Source: an uncultured Spirochaetota bacterium
GTDB taxonomy: Bacteria > Spirochaetota > Spirochaetia > Treponematales > Treponemataceae
Assembly: GCA_944389415.1 (NCBI GenBank)
Contig: CALXMF010000001.1
Location: forward strand, 620,001 to 684,000
Direction of reading: 5' to 3'
Length of the DNA: 64,000 nt
The notes under the pieces are model-generated. The model saw only the letters and a list, made by a program, of their open reading frames with translations, did no database searches and was not told where the DNA came from. A program made the position numbers and the translations under genes. Below, in pieces: positions 45,128 through 54,515 of this stretch. Position 1 is the first letter of the stretch. Every line of letters starts with the position of its first letter.

Positions 45128-45365
45128 GCGCGTCTATTCTATCTGATGGAAGAGACAAAATCAACTGGTAAAGCAGAGCTGAATCAGAACCGTAACTTCT
45201 GTATTATAGCTTGTTTTGTATAATACAAGTGTGTTTGTCTGATTGCAGGATATCATTTAATCGGGTACTGCTGGTAATAACCTGCTGATATGTGTATAAT
45301 CAAAATCTCTGCCGGTTTTACGTTGTGCCTGTCTGTATCCGGTGAGTATAACCCAAGGAGAATAG

Positions 45366-46868
45366 ATGAAAAAAAAGCAGACATTATTGTATATGGTAAT
45401 CCTTCTTTGTACGCTGGGGGGATGTCTTTCAACAGAAAATACAGGATCTCAGGCCGCTGCGCAGTCAATGGGACAAGTTGCAGCGGCATCAGCAATGACT
45501 GGTGGTGTTATTATTATTGATGAGTCATCTGATGTTGAAGTTATTGATACACCTGATGAAGAAAAAATAAAAACTGTTGAGGAAGGGGTGTCTCCAAAAG
45601 CGGTATTTGCAGAGAAACTATATGAATCGCTGCGGACCGGAACTTTAGAAGAGGCTTTGCTGCTGTTTGATGAAGTTCCTGCCGGTGCTGCTGAGGATTT
45701 TGATATTCAAATGATGCATGCGTCTTTGCTTTTATCATCGGGTGATATTGCAAATGCGCGTCCTATTGCTGAAAAACTGTTGAAAGAATATCCCGATAAT
45801 GCTGATGTTCTGATGTTGAATTCTATGCTGGCGAAGTATTCTGGTGATACACGGAAAAAATCGAGTTTACTTAAACAATTATTGGAACAAGACCCTGCAA
45901 ATCCTGATGCAAATGTAGAACTTGCAAATGAACAGATGCTTAAACGGAATTATAAACTTGCTCGTAAGTATTATCAACAGGGACTTAAAGGAAATCCAAA
46001 TGATGAAACTGCGTTATTTGGGTATGGTCAGACATCATATTATTTGAATGATTTAAAAGCTGCAAAAACAGCATTTGAAAAAATACTGACCGTGAATCCT
46101 GAAAATGGTTTTGCATGGGCGTATCTGGGTAAACTGGAGCGTGAAAATGAAAACTACATGAAAGCCTTAGAATATATCAAGAAAGCCATAGAATGTGATC
46201 CTGAAATATATGATTTTTGGATGGATTATGGATCATATCAGCGAAAAATGGGATTGTTTAAAGATGCTGAGGTGTCATGGCAGAAGGCTGTATCTCTTAA
46301 CCCTGATTATTTTTTAGGGCATGCGTATCTGGCAGGGTTGTATGATGAGCAAAATATTTTTGATAAAGCACTTTCGGAGTATAAAAAAGTTATAGAACTT
46401 AATCCCAGTTATTATTTTGCGTATGAATCACTCGGGATTTTTGCCTGGCATGAAAAGCAATATGCGCAGGCACGGGAAGCATTCACGCGTGCATACGCAG
46501 CTATTGGTAATGATGTTACGAAAAATGTGTCGTATCCTTTGATGATCGCCGCTACTTATTTAGCCGAGGGTAATACAAAAGAATGTAAAAATACTGTGGC
46601 AAAAGCTATGAGGAATATGAATACGGCAACAGCAACTTATGCGGTGCTTCGTTTGTATTATGATGGCCTTAATCTAAACAATGTTATACAGAAAATCATG
46701 AATGAAAGTAATCGGAATCTGCGGGGCAAACTGCTGTATTATATTGGTTTATATTACGACTTGAAAGGTAATGTGGATGGCGCCAATAAATATTATACAG
46801 AAGTAATCAATATTAACAGCCCGATGTTTTTTGAATTTCGCCTGGCGGAATGGGAGCTTTCTGAATGA
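45366..46868 (+). CDS. TPR-repeat lipoprotein
   Basis: 500 residues. The signal ends in CTLGGC (Cys20). From about residue 70 there are roughly eight tetratricopeptide repeats, for example NPDANVELANEQMLKRNYKLARKYY... in shorter units such as NGFAWAYLGKLERENENYMK and NPSYYFAYESLGIFAWHEKQ. TPR lipoproteins usually hold protein complexes in the periplasm or at the outer membrane. The start follows AAGGAG. Its last codons overlap the next gene as ATGA, so it is coexpressed with the TraB-family protein. The 238-base gap upstream (45128-45365) shows no gene. Confidence 0.8.
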   Translation: MKKKQTLLYMVILLCTLGGCLSTENTGSQAAAQSMGQVAAASAMTGGVIIIDESSDVEVIDTPDEEKIKTVEEGVSPKAVFAEKLYESLRTGTLEEALLLFDEVPAGAAEDFDIQMMHASLLLSSGDIANARPIAEKLLKEYPDNADVLMLNSMLAKYSGDTRKKSSLLKQLLEQDPANPDANVELANEQMLKRNYKLARKYYQQGLKGNPNDETALFGYGQTSYYLNDLKAAKTAFEKILTVNPENGFAWAYLGKLERENENYMKALEYIKKAIECDPEIYDFWMDYGSYQRKMGLFKDAEVSWQKAVSLNPDYFLGHAYLAGLYDEQNIFDKALSEYKKVIELNPSYYFAYESLGIFAWHEKQYAQAREAFTRAYAAIGNDVTKNVSYPLMIAATYLAEGNTKECKNTVAKAMRNMNTATATYAVLRLYYDGLNLNNVIQKIMNESNRNLRGKLLYYIGLYYDLKGNVDGANKYYTEVININSPMFFEFRLAEWELSE

Positions 46869-48046
46869 GCCGTACAGAACGTCGGCTGCTTATTGGCGGT
46901 CGTGAAATCATTCTCATTGGAACTGCTCATGTTTCTCAGGAGAGTATCGAAGAGGTAAATGCCGTTATTCGTTCAGAAGTGCCAGATTGTGTTGCTATTG
47001 AGCTGGATGAGCAGCGTTTGCGATCTATGGAACAAAAAGACGCTTGGCGCAGTCTGGATGTGGTAAAGGTTCTTAAAGATGGACAAGGCTTTATGCTCAT
47101 GGCTAACTTGATACTGGCTGCTTTCCAAAAACGGATGGGTGAGAATGTTGGTGTAAATCCGGGTGATGAAATGCGATCGGCAATTTCATCAGCGCGGGAA
47201 CTTGGAATTAAGGTGGAACTGGTTGATCGGCCGATTCAGACAACTCTCCGCCGTGCGTGGGCAAAGAATTCTCTTTGGGGCAAATGTAAACTGCTTGCCG
47301 CGCTGCTTTCAAGCGCCTTTGATACACAGCAGGTTTCCGCTGAGGAAATTGAAAATCTGAGAAATTCTAATGAAATGGATTCAATGATGAATGAGTTGTC
47401 CGCTTATCTCCCTTCTGTAAAGAGTGTGTTGATAGATGAGAGAGATCAGTATCTGGCGAGTCATATCTGGCAGTGCAAGGGAAATAAAGTTGTTGCTGTT
47501 CTTGGTGCCGGACATCTGCCGGGGGTGGAGAGTCATTTACAGAATCTTGGGGCTGGAACTGAGTCTGCTGATACAAGTTCTATCGAAGTTATTCCTCCTG
47601 CCGGGATTGGTACAAAAATAGCTGGATGGATATTTCCAGCGGCGATTATCGCGCTTCTGATAGTCGGTTTTTTGACTGGCGGGGCAGCTGTTTCTGGAAA
47701 AATGCTGCTTCGCTGGCTGTTATGGAATGGCTCCCTCGCAGCACTGGGAACTCTTCTTGCGGGGGGGCATGTTTTGTCCGTACTGACCGGATTTATTGGT
47801 GCCCCAATAGCAACGCTGAATCCGCTGTTGGGAATTGGTCTTTTTACCGGTATTGTGCAGGCGTGGATTAGAAAACCAAAAGTTGAAGATATGGAAACGC
47901 TTATGAATGATGTTTCTTCTTTACGGGGGATTTACCATAATCGAATTCTTCGTGTATTGCTTGTTTTTTTTCTTTCTTCAATTGGCGGTGTTATAGGTAA
48001 TATCATTGCTGTTCCAGCGCTTGTTTCAAGTGTGTTAGCTGCGTGA
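46865..48046 (+). CDS. TraB/PrgY-family membrane protein
   Basis: 393 residues. The N-terminal TraB domain has IILIGTAHVSQESIEEV and CVAIELDEQRL, plus a conserved GHLPG near VVAVLGAGHLPG. The C-terminal third has about four membrane helices (AGWIFPAAIIALLIVGFLTG onward). PrgY, a family member in Enterococcus, binds and reduces activity of a peptide pheromone; the general activity is thought to be protease-like but is not settled. It overlaps the TPR lipoprotein gene by four bases. A G7 run at 47761-47767 lies in the coding region. Confidence 0.85.
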   Translation: MSRTERRLLIGGREIILIGTAHVSQESIEEVNAVIRSEVPDCVAIELDEQRLRSMEQKDAWRSLDVVKVLKDGQGFMLMANLILAAFQKRMGENVGVNPGDEMRSAISSARELGIKVELVDRPIQTTLRRAWAKNSLWGKCKLLAALLSSAFDTQQVSAEEIENLRNSNEMDSMMNELSAYLPSVKSVLIDERDQYLASHIWQCKGNKVVAVLGAGHLPGVESHLQNLGAGTESADTSSIEVIPPAGIGTKIAGWIFPAAIIALLIVGFLTGGAAVSGKMLLRWLLWNGSLAALGTLLAGGHVLSVLTGFIGAPIATLNPLLGIGLFTGIVQAWIRKPKVEDMETLMNDVSSLRGIYHNRILRVLLVFFLSSIGGVIGNIIAVPALVSSVLAA

Positions 48047-48048
48047 TT

Positions 48049-49401
48049 TTATTTAAAAAGGGTTTTAACAAGCTGCTGAATATTGTCAACATAAACTGCT
48101 CCGCTGTTCTGTTCCGGCGCATATAAAGTATGAATACCAAGTGTCGTAGCGGTTTTTGCCCTCTGTCTAATGCGCGGAACAGGGCGAATTTCGCCGGCAA
48201 GACTGAATTCTCCTGCAAATGCGATACCTGGTGGTAAGGAAAGACCTGTTCTTGCTGAATACAGCGCTGCTGCAATTGCAGCGTCTGCAGCGCTTTCTGT
48301 AAGTCGTACTCCGCCGGCTATATTTATATAGATATCCTGATCACTGAATCGCAGGCCTGTACATTTTTCGAGAACTGCGGCGATGCGGCTTACCCGTGCG
48401 CTGTCTGCACGGTCTGAATAGATACGGGTAACACCTGCTTTTGCTGGAACTGTCAGAGCTTGTATTTCAACAAGGAAAACTCTGCTGCCTTCACATACTG
48501 GAGCGAGAGCCGTTCCACAGGGGATATCTCCATTTCTATTTATCATAAAGAGTCCAGAAGGGTCGGGTACAGGAACAAGGCCTTTTTCTTCCATAAGAAA
48601 TATGCCCAGTTCATCAACGGAACCGAATCTGTTTTTTTGTGCACGCAAAAAGCGGGTGTTTTCATTATTTCTATCAAATGAAATAACAGTGTCCACTATA
48701 TGTTCGAGTGATTTTGGACCTGCAATAGTACCGTCTTTTGTAATATGTGCGGTAAGAAAAAGGACAGAGTCTCGTTCTTTTACCCATGAGACAAGTGACA
48801 TAGCATTATATTTAAGTTGATTTACCGTTCCAGGTATGGAACCTGCTTCGGATGAATAAACGGTCTGAATGGAATCGATAATAATAAGTTGTGGTTGTAT
48901 ATCATTGAGAGCCTGTTCAATATCATCAAGCCGTGATGTGCACAGAACTTGTATGTCCTCTGTTGGTAATTCAAGCCTGTCTGCTCGTGCGCGTATTTGA
49001 GCAGCAGATTCTTCCCCGGAAACATATAATACTGTAGTGTGATTTTTCGCTGCCGCAGAAATTGAAGTTTGTAAGAGTAGGGTTGATTTTCCTATTCCTG
49101 GCTCTCCGCCAATAAGTATGGCAGATCGTTTCATAGCACCGCCGCCGAGTACTAAGTCAAATTCTGCTATGCCGGTTGTTAGACGGCTGCCCTCCATGGG
49201 ATTAACTTTAGAGAGCGGCTGCGGTTTTTGCTGTTCTGCTGTTCTGCTTCCTATTCCTGGAATGGCTGTTTCTGATTGCTTGATGTATTCAACAAAACTA
49301 TTCCATTCGCCGCATTCGGGGCAGCGTCCCATCCAGCGTAGTTGAATATGACCGCAGGAAGAACATTTATAGCTATTTCCTGTTGTTTTTTTTGCAGACA
49401 T
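48049..49401 (-). CDS. radA: DNA repair protein RadA
   Basis: 450 residues. It has an N-terminal C4 zinc finger (CSSCGHIQLRWMGRCPECG), a RecA-like ATPase core with Walker A GGEPGIGKSTLLLQ, the RadA-specific KNRFG motif, and a C-terminal Lon-protease-like domain (GGVRLTESAADAAIAAALYS) without a catalytic Ser role. It helps process recombination intermediates by driving branch migration. It is convergent with the TraB gene, with only two bases between stops, and is followed upstream by the short NusG-II gene on the same strand, 17 bases away. Confidence 0.95.
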   Translation of the reverse strand: MSAKKTTGNSYKCSSCGHIQLRWMGRCPECGEWNSFVEYIKQSETAIPGIGSRTAEQQKPQPLSKVNPMEGSRLTTGIAEFDLVLGGGAMKRSAILIGGEPGIGKSTLLLQTSISAAAKNHTTVLYVSGEESAAQIRARADRLELPTEDIQVLCTSRLDDIEQALNDIQPQLIIIDSIQTVYSSEAGSIPGTVNQLKYNAMSLVSWVKERDSVLFLTAHITKDGTIAGPKSLEHIVDTVISFDRNNENTRFLRAQKNRFGSVDELGIFLMEEKGLVPVPDPSGLFMINRNGDIPCGTALAPVCEGSRVFLVEIQALTVPAKAGVTRIYSDRADSARVSRIAAVLEKCTGLRFSDQDIYINIAGGVRLTESAADAAIAAALYSARTGLSLPPGIAFAGEFSLAGEIRPVPRIRQRAKTATTLGIHTLYAPEQNSGAVYVDNIQQLVKTLFK

Positions 49402-49418
49402 ATTTATTTCCTTCCATT

Positions 49419-49808
49419 TTAAAAAGATGTCGCATCAAGACTGTGTTGCGGCATCTTTCCCTCAATACGAATAAAGATCTGATTGGGCAGGCATGCAATC
49501 CATTCTCCGCTGCGGCTGATTGGCTGACTCATAACACATATTTTATTATCGCAGGGGGAGTCGATAAAGAATGCGCTTCCATTTTTGATTTCAATATGAG
49601 ATTCACCGATCGCACCTGGTATGCACAATTTCTGATTGCGATCAAGCGGGTATATCCAATCCTCTTCCAAGGTACTTATGATGAGATATGGAGTACCGTT
49701 TTGTTGTGTTAGTGCTGTGTGTATCGATACGCCGATTGCTACTATTGCCAGCAGAATAAAAAAGATATCAGCAGGCCGGAACAGGAATCTTTTTTGTATA
49801 GGTTTCAT
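49419..49808 (-). CDS. NusG domain II-like membrane-anchored protein
   Basis: 129 residues from the ATG at 49808; the longer open frame to 50120 is shadow. An N-terminal helix at about residues 12-33 (DIFFILLAIVAIGVSI) is followed by a compact beta domain with the pattern of NusG_II proteins: a middle IEIKNGSAFFIDSPCDNKIC and an end GEWIACLPNQIFIRIEG. The domain appears in other bacteria as a standalone anchored protein of unknown role. It precedes radA on the same strand and is divergent from the HAD gene. Confidence 0.75.
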   Translation of the reverse strand: MKPIQKRFLFRPADIFFILLAIVAIGVSIHTALTQQNGTPYLIISTLEEDWIYPLDRNQKLCIPGAIGESHIEIKNGSAFFIDSPCDNKICVMSQPISRSGEWIACLPNQIFIRIEGKMPQHSLDATSF

Positions 49809-49843
49809 TATTACGCACAAAATAGCATATCCGGTAATATTTA

Positions 49844-49852
49844 TGCTATACT
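49844..49852 (+). promoter_or_regulatory. extended -10 promoter with likely leaderless start of the HAD gene
   Basis: TGCTATACT at 49844-49852 carries the TGn extension and a good -10 hexamer. The ATG of the HAD gene begins six bases after the hexamer, where transcription would start, and no Shine-Dalgarno sequence precedes the ATG. This implies a leaderless mRNA. Confidence 0.5.
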
Positions 49853-49858
49853 GCTTAT

Positions 49859-50521
49859 ATGCCTTTTGACAGTATTTTTTTTGATCTGGATGGAACTTTA
49901 TGGGATTCACGGGTTGGTGTGTGTGATAGTTGGAACCGTGTGTTATCCAGAAACGGTGTGCACAGGTGTTTTTCTGTACCGTTTTTATCATCATTTTTTG
50001 GAAAGCCGATGACGCAGATTTTTGCGGAGATTTTTCCTGATATGCCAGCTGAAAAGGTAAATCAGCTTCGTATTGAATGCTGTGCCGAGGAAAATGATTG
50101 TCTGCTGCAGGGAGGAACAATATTATTTCCTGGTGTTAGAGAGGTTCTTGAGCGCCTAAGCAGAAGTTACCGATTGTTTATTATTAGTAATTGTCAAAGC
50201 GGTTATATAGAAACGTTTATAGAGGCGCACTCCATGCAGCCATATTTTACTGATCATATAAGTTGGGGCGATACTAGTTTGTCTAAAGGTGAAAATAATC
50301 TGTATATGATGCGTAAACACGGGCTTGTTCATCCTGTATATGTTGGCGATGCGGCCGTTGATGAACAGTCTGCTGCTGATGCTGGAATTGCTTTTATATT
50401 TGCGCGTTATGGTTTTGGATCGGTATCCGCATATGACGGTGTGATAGATTCTTTCTGTGAATTGGAAGCAGTTTTGCCTCAGGCCGAACAGGCTTTTATG
50501 GTACGCAGCAGGCGAGAGTAA
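49859..50521 (+). CDS. HAD-superfamily phosphatase (PGP-like)
   Basis: 220 residues. Motif I FFDLDGTLWDS gives nucleophile Asp9 and Asp11; motif II is near LFIISNCQSGYIE; the motif IV-type acidic region is YVGDAAVDEQSAADAG. The helical cap of the phosphoglycolate phosphatase group lies between. It dephosphorylates small molecules; the substrate is unknown. The last base of its stop is the first base of the next gene's ATG, so it is tightly coupled to the radical SAM protein. Its own start appears leaderless. Confidence 0.87.
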   Translation: MPFDSIFFDLDGTLWDSRVGVCDSWNRVLSRNGVHRCFSVPFLSSFFGKPMTQIFAEIFPDMPAEKVNQLRIECCAEENDCLLQGGTILFPGVREVLERLSRSYRLFIISNCQSGYIETFIEAHSMQPYFTDHISWGDTSLSKGENNLYMMRKHGLVHPVYVGDAAVDEQSAADAGIAFIFARYGFGSVSAYDGVIDSFCELEAVLPQAEQAFMVRSRRE

Positions 50522-52863
50522 TGGAAATTCATATTCTTCAACCTCCAGTAATGCAGTGTAATACTCCATATCCTTCTGGTGCATATCTTTCTGCATTCTT
50601 TGAGCAGTGTAAACAAAAATTTCCCGGACGAATAACGACTGTGAAGTGGCATGATTTAAATATACAGTTATTTCATGCGCTTTTTTCTAAGAAGGGACTT
50701 GAGAAGTTATTCATGCTTTCTGAAGAAAGAGCTCTTTTGCAGGCTGATAAGGCGGAACGGTGCGGAGATGAATATACTGCTTTTAATCTTCGGCGGTATA
50801 TTTCGGAGAGCAGTGCATGGGTAATGTGGATAGATACGATTGTTGATATTCTGTGTGGAAAATCACAGGAACTTCGGCATGAATTTGTGAGATCTGCATA
50901 TATACCTCGCGGTAATCGTATGGAAAATTACCTCGCTTCTCTTGGACGTGATGTATCGGCTGATGACGCACGGCTGCTTGCTTCATTTGCTCTTGCTGAT
51001 ATTGCTGATTATATTACGGTTGTTTTTGATAGGGAGTTTTCTCTTGTACGTTATGCGGAATCTCTTGCGGTTGAAACAGCGTCTTTGGATACGGTGATTA
51101 AATGTTTAAAGTCTCCTGTGCTTACGGAATTTTATATACCATTGCTTAATACTGTCTTAGATAGAATCGCTGCCCCATACACTGCAATAAAGGGAATAGA
51201 TATTTTATTTTGTATTTCAGTCCCATTTGCAGGTACTTTTGCTCCGGCGCTTGCTTCTGCAGGAGAAATCCGGAAACGATTTGGCTCTGATGCGTGTTGC
51301 ATATTAGGTGGAGGTTATATTAATACGGATTTGCGCCGGATTACAGATCCTGAATTATTCAATTATATTGATATATTAAGTTACGATCGTGGATATGGGT
51401 CTTACTATTCTCTCTTTGATGCCGGGTTGGGAAGTGATGCTGTTGATAATACAGAAGAATTGTTTACTGCGCTTAGACAAAATGGCGGGTATAAACTCCG
51501 CTGGTATGATTCTGTAGCGGGGTGTGTCTGTGGAAATGCAGATTGCGGTTTTGGCGGTACAGAAAATACTGCTGAGATCTGTACACAACGTTATGCAGCG
51601 TATGAAGATAAGTTAACGGTACATATAATTCCTGATTATACTTCTGTAGATTTTTCGCAATATCCCCGTTTGGCCGATGATGTTAATCCGATGCATCGCC
51701 TATGGTCTGATGGTGCATGGATCAAAGCATATCTTGCTCATGGCTGTTATTGGCATCGCTGCGCATTCTGTGACGTAACGCTTGATTATGTATGTGCCTA
51801 TCGGATGACCGATATTCGCCGACTCCATGATGGACTTTCTGTTCAGGTACGAAAAACAGGAGTTCGTGGTATCCATTTTGTTGATGAAGCTGCGCCGCCT
51901 GCGGCACTTGCCCGATTCGCTTTATATAATACTGGAGAGGAAAGATTTTCATTCTGGGGAAATATTCGATTTGAAAAGACGTTTAGCCGTGATTTGGTTG
52001 ATTTTTTGGCATATGGCGGATTGTGCGGCGTATCTGGCGGTATTGAAATTGCGTCGGCTGCTGGACTTGAGTCTGTACACAAAGGAACAGATATACAAAA
52101 TCTTGTTGCTGCGTGTGCCGCATTTAAAGAAGCAGGTATATTGGTTCATGGTTATATGATTTTTGGATATTGGCAAGAGACACCGGAAATGCTTGCCGAC
52201 TCAATGGAAACACTCCGGCAACTTTTTGCTGCCGGAGTTCTAGATAGTTCTTTTTGGCATAAATTCACGTTGACACGCCATTCTCGCGTTTATTCTGAAT
52301 GGAAGTCTGGAAAGCATCCATCTCTTAAACCTGTTGAACCTAAATCCCGTGACGATAACGGACGCCGGCCATTTGCAGAGAATGCCCTTTTCTTTAAGGG
52401 AGAGCGTTTTTCACAGCGGTATGCAGCAGGTCTTGATGCGGCGCTCTCGGCATGGCTGCATGGCGTAGAGCTAGATAAACCTGTTTCTTCGTGGTTTCGT
52501 TTTCCGTTTCCGCACCCGTCTGTTACTGATGATTATATTATGAAACAAATAGAGTTATATGAACGGCAGCGCGATAAAGCTTTTTCAGAGCGGTATAATG
52601 ACCGGTTCGTATATATATGGATTGGAGGAAAACCGTTTACTGCTGCTGGTGAGGATATTTGCTGGATGTATATGGGCGAGATAAATTACTGCACATCACC
52701 GAACCCCACAGCTGTTGCAGCTCTATTATGGGAACTGCGCCCCCGGCCCGACATCTCTATTTTGCAGCAAAGCCGTATGCTGGTTCGGCAAATTCCAGAA
52801 ATGGTATTCCGAAAAATACGGGGTCGCGGGCTGTGCCGGCTTGAGCACAGCCTGCTGCAATAA
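50521..52863 (+). CDS. B12-binding-like radical SAM protein of unknown function
   Basis: 780 residues. A Rossmann-like middle region (IDILFCISVPFAGTFAPALA; CCILGGGYINTDLRRI) at about 225-285 resembles the cobalamin-binding domain of class B radical SAM enzymes but lacks the His ligand motif. The radical SAM core has GCYWHRCAFCD, a CX4CX2C cluster with Cys409, Cys414 and Cys417, the spacing common in this group. GGIEIAS and VHGYMIFGY fit the SAM-binding barrel. A 120-residue C-terminal part is unassigned. It overlaps the HAD gene by one base. The reaction is unknown; methyl transfer, thioether or ring chemistry are all possible. Confidence 0.78.
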   Translation: MEIHILQPPVMQCNTPYPSGAYLSAFFEQCKQKFPGRITTVKWHDLNIQLFHALFSKKGLEKLFMLSEERALLQADKAERCGDEYTAFNLRRYISESSAWVMWIDTIVDILCGKSQELRHEFVRSAYIPRGNRMENYLASLGRDVSADDARLLASFALADIADYITVVFDREFSLVRYAESLAVETASLDTVIKCLKSPVLTEFYIPLLNTVLDRIAAPYTAIKGIDILFCISVPFAGTFAPALASAGEIRKRFGSDACCILGGGYINTDLRRITDPELFNYIDILSYDRGYGSYYSLFDAGLGSDAVDNTEELFTALRQNGGYKLRWYDSVAGCVCGNADCGFGGTENTAEICTQRYAAYEDKLTVHIIPDYTSVDFSQYPRLADDVNPMHRLWSDGAWIKAYLAHGCYWHRCAFCDVTLDYVCAYRMTDIRRLHDGLSVQVRKTGVRGIHFVDEAAPPAALARFALYNTGEERFSFWGNIRFEKTFSRDLVDFLAYGGLCGVSGGIEIASAAGLESVHKGTDIQNLVAACAAFKEAGILVHGYMIFGYWQETPEMLADSMETLRQLFAAGVLDSSFWHKFTLTRHSRVYSEWKSGKHPSLKPVEPKSRDDNGRRPFAENALFFKGERFSQRYAAGLDAALSAWLHGVELDKPVSSWFRFPFPHPSVTDDYIMKQIELYERQRDKAFSERYNDRFVYIWIGGKPFTAAGEDICWMYMGEINYCTSPNPTAVAALLWELRPRPDISILQQSRMLVRQIPEMVFRKIRGRGLCRLEHSLLQ

Positions 52864-52893
52864 TACAAAGTTTTATAGGATAGTTTTTGTATT
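52862..52893. terminator. weak hairpin between convergent radical SAM and PepSY-like genes
   Basis: AATACAAA pairs with TTTGTATT around a 16-base loop that is itself AT-rich. It sits in the 31-base gap between convergent genes and could serve both directions, but the stem is weak. Confidence 0.4.
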
Positions 52894-52894
52894 A

Positions 52895-53317
52895 TTAATC
52901 ATCATATTTTTGTCCAAGCAGTTTCCCATTTGTATCGAAATACAGCTCCATACGGTTGGATAATTTAATTTCGATATTTTTCCAATCCTTTTCTGCTTTG
53001 AGAATCAGAATGTTGGGGTAATTTTTTGCAACATAATTAGTAATTTCGGACGGCAGCATATTTGCAGGAACTCCGGTATATGATTTTATTTCCTGCCATT
53101 CTCCGCTGCCTGAAAGCTGTAATTCTGTACCATCATTCAGTTGTATTTCATATTCATTAAAATCTGCTTCAACGAACTGAATTGTTTTTCCTGGAAAATT
53201 ACTGCTGATAAGTTCTTTTGCCTGTTGTGGCAGCTGTTCTGGGGATATAACCTTATCTGCGAACATAGCGGCAGCGGAAATCATCATAATAGCTGTAATC
53301 AGTACGTTTTTTTTCAT
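52895..53317 (-). CDS. PepSY-like (DUF2874) secreted protein
   Basis: 140 residues from ATG 53317, set by ATGAGGAG. A signal peptide (MKKNVLITAIMMISAAAMFA) is followed by two repeated units with the PepSY-like pattern LPQQAKELISSNFPGKTIQF and MLPSEITNYVAKNYPNILIL, each followed by strands rich in acidic residues (YEIQLNDGTELQL; IEIKLSNRMELYF). Such small periplasmic proteins are widespread with unclear function; inhibitor or binding roles have been suggested. It is monocistronic. The 142 bases upstream to 53459 show no gene. Confidence 0.82.
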   Translation of the reverse strand: MKKNVLITAIMMISAAAMFADKVISPEQLPQQAKELISSNFPGKTIQFVEADFNEYEIQLNDGTELQLSGSGEWQEIKSYTGVPANMLPSEITNYVAKNYPNILILKAEKDWKNIEIKLSNRMELYFDTNGKLLGQKYDD

Positions 53318-53459
53318 AGTAAAACTCCTCATTATATTGTGTTTTGCGGTGATTGCACCGCATGTTGTTTATGGTTTTACTATATCATCTCCAGTCCGCT
53401 GAATCATTAAAGATTTCTTAAAAAAGACCGAGAAGTTGCTTAAAAACAAAGAGGGGGTA

Positions 53460-54368
53460 TCAGTAAATACGGTCTCCTAACAGTCTTGCGGCAAGTTCTA
53501 CTGCCATGCGTGCTGTTTGGCTGCGTACATCAAGTACTGGATTTACTTCTACGAATTCTGCTGAACCAACCATGCCTGTTTGTGATATTTCTTCCATTAA
53601 TAAAAGAGCTTCTCGATAGTTGAGTCCCCCTGGCAGCGGAATCCCGACTCCGGGCGCAAACATTGGATCAATTACGTCCATATCAAAGCTGACATGGATT
53701 ACATCTGCATGTGAGCGGAAAAAAGTTGTTACCTGTTTTAAAATAGCCGGAAACCCGATACGGTCAATATCACTCATAGTAAAGGCTGTAACACCGGCTT
53801 GTTTCATGAGAATTCGTTCTTCTTTATCGATACTGCGCAGTCCGACATAGCATACATTATTGCTGTTAATTTTTATTCCTGGATAATATAAGTTTGTTAA
53901 CTGACTTGCGCCTAGACCGCATGATGCTGCCATGCACATTCCATGTATATTTCCTGTTGGACTTGTTTCTATCGTGTTAAAATCACCATGAGCGTCAACA
54001 TACAATACTCCAATGCGTTTACCATCTGTGCGGTGTGCTGCCGCAATACCGGCTAAACTGCCAAGTGCAATTGAATGGTCGCCACCTAATATGAGTGGAA
54101 ATCCTCCGGAACGGATAATTACTTCTGTCTCTCCTGCAAGGGCGCAGCAAGCTTTTGTTATTGCTTTCAGATACTTTGCTTTTGGGTCACCGGCTTCTTC
54201 ATATTCTGATGGGTGTATATCCATTGGGGTTGAGTATGTAATTGCGCTGTCGCTGAGCTGTGAAAGTCTTTCCTTGAGGCCAGCTAGTCTTATTGCAGAC
54301 GGCCCCATATCGGAACCGTGTCTGTTACCGCCGAAATCGAGCGGCATTTCAAGTACATGTATGTTCAT
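53460..54368 (-). CDS. rocF: arginase (ureohydrolase family)
   Basis: 302 residues. The Mn-binding motifs of the family are all present: LILGGDHSIALGSLAG, VDAHGDFNT and SFDMDVIDPMFAPGVG. The N-terminal EMPLDFGGNRHGSDMGPSAI fits bacterial arginases rather than agmatinases. It hydrolyses arginine to ornithine and urea in the cytoplasm, an arginine-catabolic step that may compete with host nitric oxide synthesis. The gene is divergent from def; 147 bases separate the starts. The choice of arginase over other ureohydrolases is probable, not certain. Confidence 0.88.
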   Translation of the reverse strand: MNIHVLEMPLDFGGNRHGSDMGPSAIRLAGLKERLSQLSDSAITYSTPMDIHPSEYEEAGDPKAKYLKAITKACCALAGETEVIIRSGGFPLILGGDHSIALGSLAGIAAAHRTDGKRIGVLYVDAHGDFNTIETSPTGNIHGMCMAASCGLGASQLTNLYYPGIKINSNNVCYVGLRSIDKEERILMKQAGVTAFTMSDIDRIGFPAILKQVTTFFRSHADVIHVSFDMDVIDPMFAPGVGIPLPGGLNYREALLLMEEISQTGMVGSAEFVEVNPVLDVRSQTARMAVELAARLLGDRIY

Positions 54369-54515
54369 GATGAAAATTATACGTATATGTGTACTGAAAG
54401 CAAGCGGAAATTGCTAATCGGAGTAAACTCTGCAAACATCGTTTTGAAAGCAAACTCTTTTTGGTGTTTTCCTGTGTTATTGACGCAAAGCAACGGTTTC
54501 TATTACCATGCTATC

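Noticed and set aside
47761-47767. G7 run in the TraB-type gene as a separate phase-variation site
   Set aside because: Seven G is shorter than the tracts usually found to vary, and it encodes ordinary Gly residues; noted only with the gene.
49809-50120. Longer N-terminus for the NusG-II-like gene
   Set aside because: The extension overlaps the HAD gene on the other strand, has no signal or domain pattern, and the ATG at 49808 directly precedes a good TM anchor.
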